From positions 1-64,000 of the forward strand of contig JAJDVG010000008.1 of NCBI GenBank assembly GCA_022826245.1: a DNA stretch of 64,000 nucleotides. The letters are read 5' to 3'. Shown in pieces: positions 1 to 8,748 of the stretch; positions within the stretch are counted from its first letter, which is position 1; each line of letters opens with the position of its first letter. Origin of the DNA: Gammaproteobacteria bacterium. GTDB taxonomy: Bacteria > Pseudomonadota > Gammaproteobacteria > Steroidobacterales > Rariloculaceae. The notes below the pieces were generated by a model. That model ran no database searches and was not told the DNA's origin. It saw only the letters and a list, made by a program, of their open reading frames with translations. The position numbers were made by a program, and so were the translations under genes.

Positions 1-168
1 GCGCAGGCACGCGAGCAGACGCACGTCATCGACATGCCGAATTTCGGCGATGCGCACGGACTGGTCTGGGTTTGGTACGACGACGACGGTGAACCGCACG
101 TCGTTCGCGATCAGGGTGGATTCCACAGCGGAATTCATCCCGCCTTGGGCAACGCAGTCGATTACTAG
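1..168 (+). CDS. C-terminal fragment of cytochrome-c/beta-propeller lipoprotein (5' end outside window)
   Basis: Open from the first base in frame 1 and ending at TAG 166-168, this encodes the last 55 residues of a larger protein. Over the final 49 residues about 35 are identical to the C-terminus of the protein encoded at 3864-5654, including HVIDMP, FGD.HGLVWV, VVRDQGGFH and the DY end. It is therefore a paralogue of that protein, and the missing part probably holds the propeller and perhaps the haem domain. It lies on the strand opposite to its paralogue and converges on the DUF924 gene. Function is inferred only from that paralogue. Confidence 0.85.
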   Translation, partial: AQAREQTHVIDMPNFGDAHGLVWVWYDDDGEPHVVRDQGGFHSGIHPALGNAVDY

Positions 169-286
169 CAGCTACTTCGGATCCCAAGGAGCCATAACGG
201 GCGCAGTCTTCTGCATGCGCCGCAGACCGTTATCGGTCGATTTGCACGCTGCCGCACCGGCCGCGGAGGACAGGGGCTGAGGTCAA

Positions 287-934
287 TCAGTCCTCGGCGA
301 AAGCCTGACCGTAGGATGGCGCATCCCCGGCCAGATACGCCAGTTCGTCTGCCGTGGATTCCCGGCCCAACGCCTCGTTGCGATGCGGAAAGCGACCGAA
401 GCGGGCGACAATCTCCCGGTGTTCGCGGGCAAACGACGCCAGGGCCGCCGGGAAATTTTCGAACGCGGCTCGGCATTCGGCATCGAAACGCTTCGCGACA
501 CGCACGGAACGCTCCTGGACGGCCAGATCCTCGGCGTGCTGCAACGGCAGGCAGAAGAACGTCCGCGCTATCGGGTCGACTTCGTGGTCCATACCGCGGT
601 CGAGGGCGTCCAGCGCCAGACGAAGCGCGCGGGCGTCGCCGTCGAATGCGCCGGCGCGGCCCCGATGGATGTTGCGGTTGAACTGATCCAGAACGACGAT
701 CAGCGCCAGGCGGGACAGCGCCTGGTTCTCCCAGCTTCGGTACGATCCGCCGACAGCGGCCTCGACCGTTGTTCCGAACCGGTCCCTGATCAACGTGTCG
801 GTCGCGGCGTCGACGCCGTACCAGAGCTTGTGGCGCTCGGCCAGGCCGTCGGGTTGCATGGGCAGTTCGCCGAACCAGAATTCGATAACCTGCCGATAGT
901 CGGTCGATGGGCGATTCAATTCGGGACGCACCAT
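287..934 (-). CDS. DUF924 family protein
   Basis: A 215-residue protein of the usual DUF924 length. It has the family's N-terminal IEFWFGE element, the central LIVVLDQFNRNIHRG block and the late FGRFPHRNEALGR block. The family is all-helical, TPR-like and of unknown biochemical function. The frame is open upstream to 1177, but that part lies inside the sulfatase coding region. ATG at 934 gives the family-typical start about 15 residues before IEFWFGE and leaves 29 bases after the sulfatase stop, so it is probably the last gene of the same transcript. Cytoplasmic: no signal peptide. Confidence 0.85.
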   Translation of the reverse strand: MVRPELNRPSTDYRQVIEFWFGELPMQPDGLAERHKLWYGVDAATDTLIRDRFGTTVEAAVGGSYRSWENQALSRLALIVVLDQFNRNIHRGRAGAFDGDARALRLALDALDRGMDHEVDPIARTFFCLPLQHAEDLAVQERSVRVAKRFDAECRAAFENFPAALASFAREHREIVARFGRFPHRNEALGRESTADELAYLAGDAPSYGQAFAED

Positions 935-963
935 CCGTATCGAAGTACTCCAAACCGAGTCGC

Positions 964-2403
964 TCAATTCAGTGCTTCGAGTTGCGCTCTTAACGCCAGG
1001 TAGTGGCTTCGTTCCGACTCCGCCAGGTTGTCCAGATCCAGGGCGTGAAGCTCCGCCGGATCCTCTGCGATGTGGTAAAGCTCCTCGTTGCCGTTGTTGA
1101 TGATCAATTTGTATTCGCTGTTTCGCAGGGCGCGGAAGTTCCTCATGGCGCCCATCCGGACACTGCTGTAATTCCACTCCCGAAGCTCTTCATCGGCACT
1201 TCCGTGCAGGTACGGCACGAGACTCACGGAATCGATGGGGCGATCCGCCGGCACGACACTCTCGTTGTCTCCGGCAGCCAGTTCCAGGATCGTGGCAAAC
1301 AAATCGACCACATGAGCCATGTAGGGAATGGTTGTTCCTGCCTCGATGCCGGGTCCCCTGATGATCAACGGCACGCGCACTCCGCCCTCGTAGGTGGTCA
1401 TCTTGGCCCGTTGCGGGTCAATGGGGGCAGGCGGATCCGACCATCTGTCGGTACCGTTGTCGCCGAGAAAGATGACGTAGGTGTTGTCCAACACGTCTTC
1501 CGGTATCGATGCCGTAATACGTCCTGTCAGCGTGTCCAGGGCTTCAATCTGTGCCAGAAAGTAGGGTTGCGTGTTGTCGGGACTCACTGCGTCGGGGTCA
1601 AGATCCCTGGCCTCGCTGTGCAGCAGCTCTGTGGGCGGCAGGTGCACATGCGTGTGAGGGTTGTTGAACGCGACCCAGGCAAACCAGGGACGATCTCCCT
1701 GTTCACTAATGAACCGGATGGCATTGTCTGCATTTGTGGTGTCGACGTATCCCGTCTCCTGCCGGACCTCGCCGTTCTCGACATGCGGCCAGGCAAAATA
1801 GCTGTACGCGGTCCCGGCCAAGGTGCCCGCATAAAAGTCAAACCCGTTGGCATTGGGATGATCCAGCCAGTTTTCATTGAACGGCGAAGACAGGTGCCAC
1901 TTCCCCATTGCCCCGGTGGCATAGGGCGTGGGGAGTCGCTTGAGTAGTTCCGGTATCAGCAGCTCGGAATTCAACAATCCCGGCGTGTAGTCATCCGGCA
2001 TGGGATCGCCCACTTCCTCAATGGGCCCCAACACGGAGTTGAACAGCGCTTCCTTGTGTGCCGTGGCGGGTTTATCCGGCAGTGGAACGCCCATCCGGCC
2101 CCAGAATGCCATCAGGGGACCCGGTACGCCGTTTCGAAACGCGTAACGCCCTGTCAGGATGGCGGCGCGCGTGGGTGAACATACGGGCTCGGCCCAGAAA
2201 TTCTCGAACCGTACACCTTCGTTCGCCAGCCGGTCGAGGTTGGGTGTTACGGCTGTCGGAGTGCCGACTCCGTAGGACGAGAGAGTCTCGACACCCATGT
2301 CATCGCCGATCAGTACCAGGAAATTCGGCGGCTGCTCCTGCGCCAGAATGCCTGTTGCCATGGTAGCAAGTACCGCCAGAAGCAAAAACTTCAGGCGTTT
2401 CAT
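964..2403 (-). CDS. Type I arylsulfatase-like sulfatase, secreted
   Basis: The 479-residue protein starts with a cleavable signal peptide (MKRLKF, hydrophobic stretch, GILAQ). It then shows the sulfatase metal site (GDDMG, residues 33-37) and the CSPTR signature at 75-79, whose Cys is oxidised to formylglycine in active members. GKWHL and the later GDNGTD metal motif are also present. The start was moved from the longest frame (2466) to ATG 2403, which has AAGAG just upstream and begins the signal peptide. Expected role: hydrolysis of sulfate esters in the periplasm; the substrate cannot be read from sequence. No formylglycine-generating enzyme is encoded in the window. It sits in the minus-strand run with the M24-like gene upstream and DUF924 downstream. 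Confidence 0.92.
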   Translation of the reverse strand: MKRLKFLLLAVLATMATGILAQEQPPNFLVLIGDDMGVETLSSYGVGTPTAVTPNLDRLANEGVRFENFWAEPVCSPTRAAILTGRYAFRNGVPGPLMAFWGRMGVPLPDKPATAHKEALFNSVLGPIEEVGDPMPDDYTPGLLNSELLIPELLKRLPTPYATGAMGKWHLSSPFNENWLDHPNANGFDFYAGTLAGTAYSYFAWPHVENGEVRQETGYVDTTNADNAIRFISEQGDRPWFAWVAFNNPHTHVHLPPTELLHSEARDLDPDAVSPDNTQPYFLAQIEALDTLTGRITASIPEDVLDNTYVIFLGDNGTDRWSDPPAPIDPQRAKMTTYEGGVRVPLIIRGPGIEAGTTIPYMAHVVDLFATILELAAGDNESVVPADRPIDSVSLVPYLHGSADEELREWNYSSVRMGAMRNFRALRNSEYKLIINNGNEELYHIAEDPAELHALDLDNLAESERSHYLALRAQLEALN

Positions 2404-2473
2404 GCTCTTGCGAGGTCCATTTGGCGCTGGGCTACCGTCAGCCTCCGAGTTGCAGATAAACCGCACAACACCC

Positions 2474-3790
2474 CTACACCTGCTGGACCCGTGTCCCGAT
2501 CGTATTGATCACGTTCAGCCCGTCCGCCGTGACAATCGCTGTCGAGCCGACTTTCGCTTCGGCCATCGGACCCTCGCGGGCGCCGGGCTCGAAGGCGAAG
2601 ACCATGCCTTCCTGGACGATGACGTCAGCACCGAGGGTTCGGGAGCCCGGCGCGTTTTCACCCGGGAACACCGGACCGACAAGCGTCATCGGCAACAGAC
2701 CGTGAATGTGCGGCACGCGATGCCAGTAACCGGCGCGCCGGTTGATCTGCTCCATTTCTTCCATCAGGTCGCCGAAGCGCTTGCCGGCGCGCAGATTTTC
2801 GGCTCCGTAGTCCATGAGCTCGTGCGCGACCTCGGCCAGCGCCTCCATCTGGGCGCTCATCGTGCCCACGACCATGCACAGCGTGACCTGGCAGTAGCCG
2901 CCACCGTGGATGATCCCGTATTCGGAATTGAATACCGTACCGTCACCCATCGGTCCGGGCGCCACGCCCACGGCCTGCACGTCGGCCGTTGCGCCGTTGC
3001 GCAGCAGGTGCAGCGCCACGTTTTCGCGTAGCTGCGCCGAGTCCATGCCGACCTGCGTCGTCTCGATCAACATTTCGTGCATGCTTTCGCCGATGAGCGC
3101 TGCATTGGTGCAGGCTGCGATCTCTTCCTCGCCCTTGACCATCATCAACACGCCGAAGTCGCCCGTGATGTCACTGAATTCGGCATTTGGCAGCCCGGCA
3201 AGCACGGTGGTCCAGGTCGCGTAGGTCACGAGACCGTCATTCACGAACTCGTTCACGCCCTCGCCTCCCGTGACCGTGCCTACGACACCGATCGTGCTGT
3301 TCGCAAGTCCCAGCTCCTGGACGGCTTCGACAATCTGCTGACCCAGCGGCGCCTGCACACCGTCTTCGAAGACGACCGGTTTGGCTTGACTGATCCAGGG
3401 TGACGGAAAACGGTTCGCGACGATGATCGGATCGCCTTCGAGCGGGAAGACCACGGCGCCGTCGCCGTAGGGAAAGAAACCGCCGCCTGCCACGTAGCTT
3501 GCATACTGCAGCAGGTTGACGCCGTCACCCGCGCGGTGCGGGATGATCATGCCGTCGAGGCCCTTCTCCTCCATCATCGCGCGAACTCGCGCATGGCGCC
3601 GCTCGCCCTCAGCGGGCGTGAAAGGCGGCGGACCGAACTGCGCCCGGGCAGTTTTCGCGGGCAGCATTGGCAGCACGACAGCGGCGGCGGCGGCCCCGCC
3701 GGGAATTGCTGCCATTCGTGTCAGGAACTCGCGTCGCCCGAGTCGGCCGGACGACAGGTTCGCAATGAGGTCGTTTACTCTCTTTTCCAT
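2474..3790 (-). CDS. Tat-exported M24 (Xaa-Pro aminopeptidase/creatinase-like) protein
   Basis: The 438-residue protein begins with a Tat-type signal (LGRREFLTR followed by an Ala-rich core ending AKTARAQ). A creatinase-type N-terminal domain follows (HARVRAMMEEKGLDGMII), then a pita-bread domain containing GMVFAFEPG near the C-terminus. The two-metal ligands normally supplied by a DxG...D block are not visible: that stretch reads GIIHGGGYCQVTLCMVVG. It may therefore be a metal-independent creatinase-like hydrolase or a non-peptidase. ATG 3790 is preceded by AGGGTG nine bases upstream, which supports it over the longer frame to 3952 that would overlap the neighbouring propeller gene. Likely co-transcribed with that gene, 73 bases upstream. 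Confidence 0.85.
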   Translation of the reverse strand: MEKRVNDLIANLSSGRLGRREFLTRMAAIPGGAAAAAVVLPMLPAKTARAQFGPPPFTPAEGERRHARVRAMMEEKGLDGMIIPHRAGDGVNLLQYASYVAGGGFFPYGDGAVVFPLEGDPIIVANRFPSPWISQAKPVVFEDGVQAPLGQQIVEAVQELGLANSTIGVVGTVTGGEGVNEFVNDGLVTYATWTTVLAGLPNAEFSDITGDFGVLMMVKGEEEIAACTNAALIGESMHEMLIETTQVGMDSAQLRENVALHLLRNGATADVQAVGVAPGPMGDGTVFNSEYGIIHGGGYCQVTLCMVVGTMSAQMEALAEVAHELMDYGAENLRAGKRFGDLMEEMEQINRRAGYWHRVPHIHGLLPMTLVGPVFPGENAPGSRTLGADVIVQEGMVFAFEPGAREGPMAEAKVGSTAIVTADGLNVINTIGTRVQQV

Positions 3791-3863
3791 CGAATTCACC
3801 CTGTTATTGAGTCTCGGTGTTGTGTGCAAGCGGAGCGTCGATGACGACACCCGCAAGGTATTC

Positions 3864-5654
3864 TCAGTAGTCGAGCGCGGTGCCGAGCGCCGGGTTGACG
3901 CCGTTGTGAAAGCCGCCCTGGTCGCGTACGACCATGGAGTTGCCGTTCTCATCGTAGTGCACCCACACGAGCCCGTGCGGATCGCCGAACTTCGGCATGT
4001 CGATTACGTGGGAAGTTTCGTAGGTGTCCTGGTCAAAGACATAGATCCGACCTTCGCGATTGCTGGTGCCCCACAGCTCCCGGCCATTCGGCGCAAGCAG
4101 AATGTGGTCGATCATGTAGCCCGCAAACACCGTATGGCGTTGCTGGCCGCCGTCGGCGGCGATGACGCTGACAGTCCGCCCGAGTATGCCGGCAGGTTCG
4201 CCCTTGTCCGCCGTCCAGACCTCCGATTCATCCGCGTTGAGCGTCAATCCGTACGGACCGAGACCCGCGGTTCCGGTCGTCCAGAGAATCTCGCCCGATT
4301 CAAGATTGATCTTGCTGACGTTGGCTGACGCCCCCTTCGTGACGTACATGTTTTCCCTGGCGGAATCGATGACGATCCAGTGCGGCCGGAATCCCGGAAC
4401 CGGATACTCGCGCACAACCTCCCAGGTCGCCGGGTCAACGCGCGCAACCCAGATCGGACGCATCGTCGTAAGTTCGCCATGCACGAGTTGAATGCTGCCG
4501 GGAAACGAGCCCGGACCATAACCGAAAGGCGTCATGATCACGTAGATGAATTCATTGTCGGTGAATGCGAGATAGGGTGATCCGCCGAGATCTTCATCGC
4601 GTACGCCGCCGACGATTTCATCGGTCTCCGGATCGAGCAGAAAGATATTGAGCCCGTCCTCGGTCCGGCTGAAGCTGTCAAAGAGCAGGTGCCGATCCTG
4701 AAAGATCTGACCATGATGCATACGCGCGCCGACATCAATCGTCTTCACGGGCTGCAAGGTCAGCGCATCGACCTTGAGCAGCGACGCCTCCGACTGGAGA
4801 TCGACAACGCTGCTGTCATCGGGTGTCTCTCCCGCAGCTTGCGGTCGTGGACCGACAATATAGATGTAGCGGCCGTCGGGCGACATGACCGTGCCGTGCA
4901 CAGCCGCGCGCATCTCCGCAGGCAGCTCACTGCTCGCGATCACTTCCTTCGTCGCCGCATCTCCGACGACAACCTGACTGGAATTTGCCGTGAATTCGGT
5001 AACCGCCGTGCCTTCGTTACCCAGAATGGTCGTGTAGTAGGGCGTCGTCGTGCCGAGATTCTCGTACCAATACGTGCGTCCGGGCTCCGGTTCGAACACC
5101 GGCTCGCCGGCATCGAACGTGGCGATGACCGTTGTTTGGTAAGTCTGAACGAGCGGTCCGGGCCTGGCGCGTCTCTCCCAGTCCTCGAGCACTGTCTCGA
5201 AGCGCTCGATCTGCATGACCTGGCGATCGCGCTCGGTGACGACATAGTCCTCGACGACGGCAACATCCGGCACGGCTTCGAGCGACGCTCTGAGCGCGGC
5301 CAGATTCACGCTACCGACACCTTCGTCGGTGAGACTCTGCAGATAGAGCGAAATCGAGATGACGTCGTCGGCAGACAACGCCAGCTCCTCTTCGAGACCC
5401 GCCATCTCGGGGTTCGTGTTGAGTTGATACTGGATGTCGGCGGGACTCGGCCCGAACAGCAGCGACGGTGCCGTGTCGCCCTGAGCCTGACCCCCATGGC
5501 AGTCGGCACACGCCATACTCGCGACAAACGAGGATTCACCGCGCGCGAGCAGTTCGGAGAGACCGGGCTCGTCGCCGTCGGTGTCGCCTTGCGAACATCC
5601 CGTTGCGCCGACGGCGAGGATAATCAGTGTGCTGGCAAGATTTCGGTTATTCAT
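3864..5654 (-). CDS. Cytochrome c / beta-propeller lipoprotein
   Basis: The 596-residue protein has a lipoprotein signal (lipobox VGATGC, Cys20) and one CADCH haem-binding motif at 49-53. A roughly 400-residue repetitive domain follows, with YVTN-like propeller motifs (SPDGRYIYIVG, NADESEVWTADKG, PNGRELWGTSN). This architecture suggests a membrane-anchored periplasmic electron-transfer or sensor-like protein. Its C-terminus is duplicated in the partial gene at the left edge of the window. The upstream amidase gene ends 60 bases before it and the M24-like gene follows 73 bases after it, so an operon is likely. No substrate is known. Confidence 0.88.
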   Translation of the reverse strand: MNNRNLASTLIILAVGATGCSQGDTDGDEPGLSELLARGESSFVASMACADCHGGQAQGDTAPSLLFGPSPADIQYQLNTNPEMAGLEEELALSADDVISISLYLQSLTDEGVGSVNLAALRASLEAVPDVAVVEDYVVTERDRQVMQIERFETVLEDWERRARPGPLVQTYQTTVIATFDAGEPVFEPEPGRTYWYENLGTTTPYYTTILGNEGTAVTEFTANSSQVVVGDAATKEVIASSELPAEMRAAVHGTVMSPDGRYIYIVGPRPQAAGETPDDSSVVDLQSEASLLKVDALTLQPVKTIDVGARMHHGQIFQDRHLLFDSFSRTEDGLNIFLLDPETDEIVGGVRDEDLGGSPYLAFTDNEFIYVIMTPFGYGPGSFPGSIQLVHGELTTMRPIWVARVDPATWEVVREYPVPGFRPHWIVIDSARENMYVTKGASANVSKINLESGEILWTTGTAGLGPYGLTLNADESEVWTADKGEPAGILGRTVSVIAADGGQQRHTVFAGYMIDHILLAPNGRELWGTSNREGRIYVFDQDTYETSHVIDMPKFGDPHGLVWVHYDENGNSMVVRDQGGFHNGVNPALGTALDY

Positions 5655-5714
5655 AGCGATCCAATGGTAATCGACCGGAAAAACAATTGTTCCGCAGCCA
5701 GTGGGAATTCCCGC

Positions 5715-7445
5715 TCAAGGCGTACTCGGCGGCGGCACGCGCCGCAGGGTGGCCTGCTCGAACGCGTACGCAAGCGCGATCAATCGGGGCTCGCTGCAGG
5801 CCAGGCCGGCAAAGGACACCCCAAACGGCGCCGGTTGCGGCTCGAAGTCTTCGGGAAACGCAGGTTCCGCCTCGCCCGGAACCAGGCCCATGGGCACGAT
5901 GACGGTGGGATAACCCGGCCTTGCGGCAACATCCGCGCCCCGAGTCATCGGAAACAGGAGCGCATCCAGGTCGTTCTCGGCGATCGCGGCATCGATGCCA
6001 CGCGAACCGTTCAACTCGATGTCCTTCGCACGGTCCGCCTCGTAGCGCGCCCGATCCCGGTCGGGATCAACCTCATCGGATATATCCAGCAGCGCCTGCT
6101 CGTACTTCAGGGTGCCCAGAAGCGCGTTGTCCCCGTTCCACTCCCGCAACTGCGTCAGCGAGCGAACGGGCGCGCTGTCCCCGAGAGACGCGAGCCACGC
6201 GTTGAAATCGCGTTTCATCCCGTACTTCAGGACGATGGAGCAGTGCGCATCGTTGCCGCGCGTCGCACTCTCCGCCGCGCAGATTCCCCAGTTGAAGATG
6301 TTCCTCTCGGGATCGGGATCGATTGCCGCAGGCAGGTTGGCCGGATCGACGACGGTCGCCCCCTGAGCTTCCAGGACCGCGATGGCCTCTTCGAACAGCT
6401 CGGCCTGCGCGGCGCTGAGCCCTGCTCGCGGGCTGCTCGCCCCCGGGGGCGTTAGGGGATCGACATATCCGGCACGGGGAATGCCGATCCGGGCGCCCTG
6501 CAAGCTGTCCGCGTCAAGAAATACCGTGTAGTCGCCGTTTGGCGGCGCTTCGCAACGCCCGGTCGCGGAGTCCTCGGGGTCGGGCTCGCGGCTTTCGATC
6601 GCTCCGAACAGTATGGCGGCATCCGTGACGGTTCGCGCCATGGGCCCTGCCGTGTCCTGATCAGCCGTGATGGGAATGATGCCGTAGCGGCTGACGCGAC
6701 CCAGCGTGGGTTTGATGCCGACCAGCATGTTCTGATTTGCCGGCGACAAAATCGAACCGGACGTTTCCGTGCCCACATTGGCCACCCAGAGATTCGCGCT
6801 GGTGCCGATTCCCGAGCTCGAACCGCCCGGCGACAGCACCGGCATTCCATCGCCGATCCCGGGCCTTGGGTCGCGCCGAGGATCGTACGGATTGAAGGCG
6901 TATCCCGCCAGCGAGCTGTAGTTGCCGGGCATGCGGTAAGGCGCTCCGGCCACCCAGTTCGCAAGCTCTGTCATCACCGTCTTGGCGATGACGATGGCTC
7001 CGGCGTCGCGCAGTTGTGCGGTGACCGTGGCATCGTAGGGTGGGACGAATCCTTCGAATGCCAGAGCGCCGCCGGTCGTCGGCATTTCCGTGGTGTGAAT
7101 GTTGTCTTTCAACGCGATGGGGATTCCGTGCAGCGGCCCGCGAACCTCCGAAGCGGCGCGCTCCCGATCGAGCCGTTCGGCTTCGGCCAACGCGTTCGGA
7201 TTCACGGTGATCGTCGCGTTCAACAGGTTTTCGTAGACGGCGATCCTCGTCAGATACTGCTGCACGAGGTCGCGCGCCGTCAGTCGCCCTTCGCTCATCG
7301 CGGCCTGCAGTTCGGGGATCGTCGCTTCCGCGACTTCGATTGGTTCTGCGACGGTTCCCGTATCCGGCTCGCGCTCGATCTCACAACCGGCCAGGGTGAG
7401 CAGGAAGGCGACTATTGTGAAAAAGACGGGCGTTTTAGCGCTCAT
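5715..7445 (-). CDS. Amidase-signature hydrolase, lipoprotein
   Basis: The 576-residue protein carries a lipobox (LLTLAGC, Cys21) and a complete amidase-signature catalytic triad: Lys113 in ALKDNIH, the cis-Ser in PGGSSSG near 209, and the nucleophile Ser231 in TETSGS. Members hydrolyse C-N bonds of carboxamides; the substrate is not predictable. The longest frame starts at 7526, but ATG 7445 places the signal peptide at the very N-terminus. It is about 80 residues longer than the second amidase (13254-14735) because of insertions between the catalytic Ser residues and the C-terminal half. Probably anchored on the periplasmic side. Confidence 0.92.
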   Translation of the reverse strand: MSAKTPVFFTIVAFLLTLAGCEIEREPDTGTVAEPIEVAEATIPELQAAMSEGRLTARDLVQQYLTRIAVYENLLNATITVNPNALAEAERLDRERAASEVRGPLHGIPIALKDNIHTTEMPTTGGALAFEGFVPPYDATVTAQLRDAGAIVIAKTVMTELANWVAGAPYRMPGNYSSLAGYAFNPYDPRRDPRPGIGDGMPVLSPGGSSSGIGTSANLWVANVGTETSGSILSPANQNMLVGIKPTLGRVSRYGIIPITADQDTAGPMARTVTDAAILFGAIESREPDPEDSATGRCEAPPNGDYTVFLDADSLQGARIGIPRAGYVDPLTPPGASSPRAGLSAAQAELFEEAIAVLEAQGATVVDPANLPAAIDPDPERNIFNWGICAAESATRGNDAHCSIVLKYGMKRDFNAWLASLGDSAPVRSLTQLREWNGDNALLGTLKYEQALLDISDEVDPDRDRARYEADRAKDIELNGSRGIDAAIAENDLDALLFPMTRGADVAARPGYPTVIVPMGLVPGEAEPAFPEDFEPQPAPFGVSFAGLACSEPRLIALAYAFEQATLRRVPPPSTP

Positions 7446-7592
7446 CGGTATACGCCTTCGAAGGCGGCAAGTCGGGCAACGAGCCGCCAGGCTATTCGTA
7501 TTCGTATCGCTCAGCCTGAACTGCATCCGGCCGCTGTCAACCTCCGCTACTCTGCCTGACTCGGAACAACGACTGCATGGAGAAGTCGTCCG

Positions 7593-8624
7593 CTAGATTC
7601 TGCACTCGAACGGCTCGACCGTCATTTCGGGATACCAGACCCAGAACTTGCCGAGCGTGACGGGCTCCGTGAAGTTCACGGGATCGGTCACCGTCAACTC
7701 GTAGTCCAGGCGGCTTCCGTCTTCGCTCGGCGTGAATCGCTCGAGCAATTCCGAGTCTTCGCTCTGGGGGACGCCGACGACATCGAAATGCGCCCAGTTG
7801 AGGCGGGTCGTGCGCACCACGAGCGAGTCGCCGTCCCAGCGGCCGATCGAGTAGCCGAGCTTGCTGCGCGGCTGCCCTTCGTCGGTGGCGCCTTCGCCCA
7901 TGTGGATCAGGCGTTCAGTGTCGTACTCCTCCAGGCGCAAGAGGATGTCAGCGCCCTGCTGAACGAACTCCATCGGGTACGGCTGCTCCATGATCGTCGG
8001 CATGCCCTTCGAGACGCAGTTGAGTATCGGGCTGTCGGAGATGCGGTCGAAGCCTTCCACCGCGGCGCGTGCGGCCGCCGTCAACGGATAGCGGTCGTAG
8101 TCGAATTCGGGCTCGGTATCCTGCGGAAGAAGCAACGGCTGATCCTGTGGCGTGCTCCAGGTGCGAAAGATGCCGAGTTCCGGCGCGGAAGCATCGCCCG
8201 GACCGGACGGGCCTTCCCGACCCCGAACCACATTGGCCCAGCGCGGTGCGGCGTTGGGTCCAAGGAGGACTTCGTCGCCGTTCGCAAGCAGAATGTTCTC
8301 AACGTAAAGCATTCCGGCGTCCCGGCGTCCCGGCATTCCGGCAACCCGAATGCTGTCCCCGACCTCAAGCAGTTGGCCGGTCAGGCCCGAGCGCCGCAGG
8401 TTGGTCAGCGACGTCATTTCGATGGTCAGCGACCGGGTCGTACCGTCGGCATCCTCTTCGGTCAGTTGAAACCGCACATGCGGATTCCGCCAGGACAGTT
8501 CCGTGACCACGCCTGAAGCCTCCACCACGGTCGATGTGTCGAAGTTGGCCGATACGCTGTGATGCGCCGGCAGCGTGAGTGGATGGCTGAACAATAGAAC
8601 GATGACACTGATTGCTTTTCTCAT
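7593..8624 (-). CDS. DUF6152 family periplasmic protein
   Basis: The 343-residue protein has a signal peptide ending PAHHS. HHSVSANFD and the WRNPHVRFQL block that follow are hallmarks of DUF6152 proteins. The C-terminal half has the recurring WDGDSLVVRTT and DPVNFTEPV motifs also seen in the two paralogues at 61992-63002 and 63015-64000. Family function is unknown; members often sit beside exported oxidoreductases and cytochromes. The upstream RND gene ends 124 bases before its ATG. Confidence 0.88.
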   Translation of the reverse strand: MRKAISVIVLLFSHPLTLPAHHSVSANFDTSTVVEASGVVTELSWRNPHVRFQLTEEDADGTTRSLTIEMTSLTNLRRSGLTGQLLEVGDSIRVAGMPGRRDAGMLYVENILLANGDEVLLGPNAAPRWANVVRGREGPSGPGDASAPELGIFRTWSTPQDQPLLLPQDTEPEFDYDRYPLTAAARAAVEGFDRISDSPILNCVSKGMPTIMEQPYPMEFVQQGADILLRLEEYDTERLIHMGEGATDEGQPRSKLGYSIGRWDGDSLVVRTTRLNWAHFDVVGVPQSEDSELLERFTPSEDGSRLDYELTVTDPVNFTEPVTLGKFWVWYPEMTVEPFECRI

Positions 8625-8748
8625 GGATGCGCTTCCCGGAAGATTCTGACGTCAATGTATACGGTAACCGCAGACTGGCCGAACGCCAACCGCGCACACC
8701 GCCACGACGAGCGGGAGCAACCGTTCGCTGTGGAAGAAACTCTTGCGA

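Noticed and set aside
964..1177. DUF924 start at 1177
   Set aside because: That extension overlaps the sulfatase 3' end and lacks family residues; ATG 934 fits the family length.
5331..5345. CTGCAG sites as a sign of restriction-site avoidance or special placement
   Set aside because: CTGCAG occurs in several coding regions of the window, so its presence in the R-M operator is not by itself remarkable; only the nested symmetry is.
4689..6455. 588-residue plus-strand open frame
   Set aside because: Antisense to the cytochrome-propeller and amidase genes, Arg/Gly-rich with no motif; a GC-rich shadow frame.
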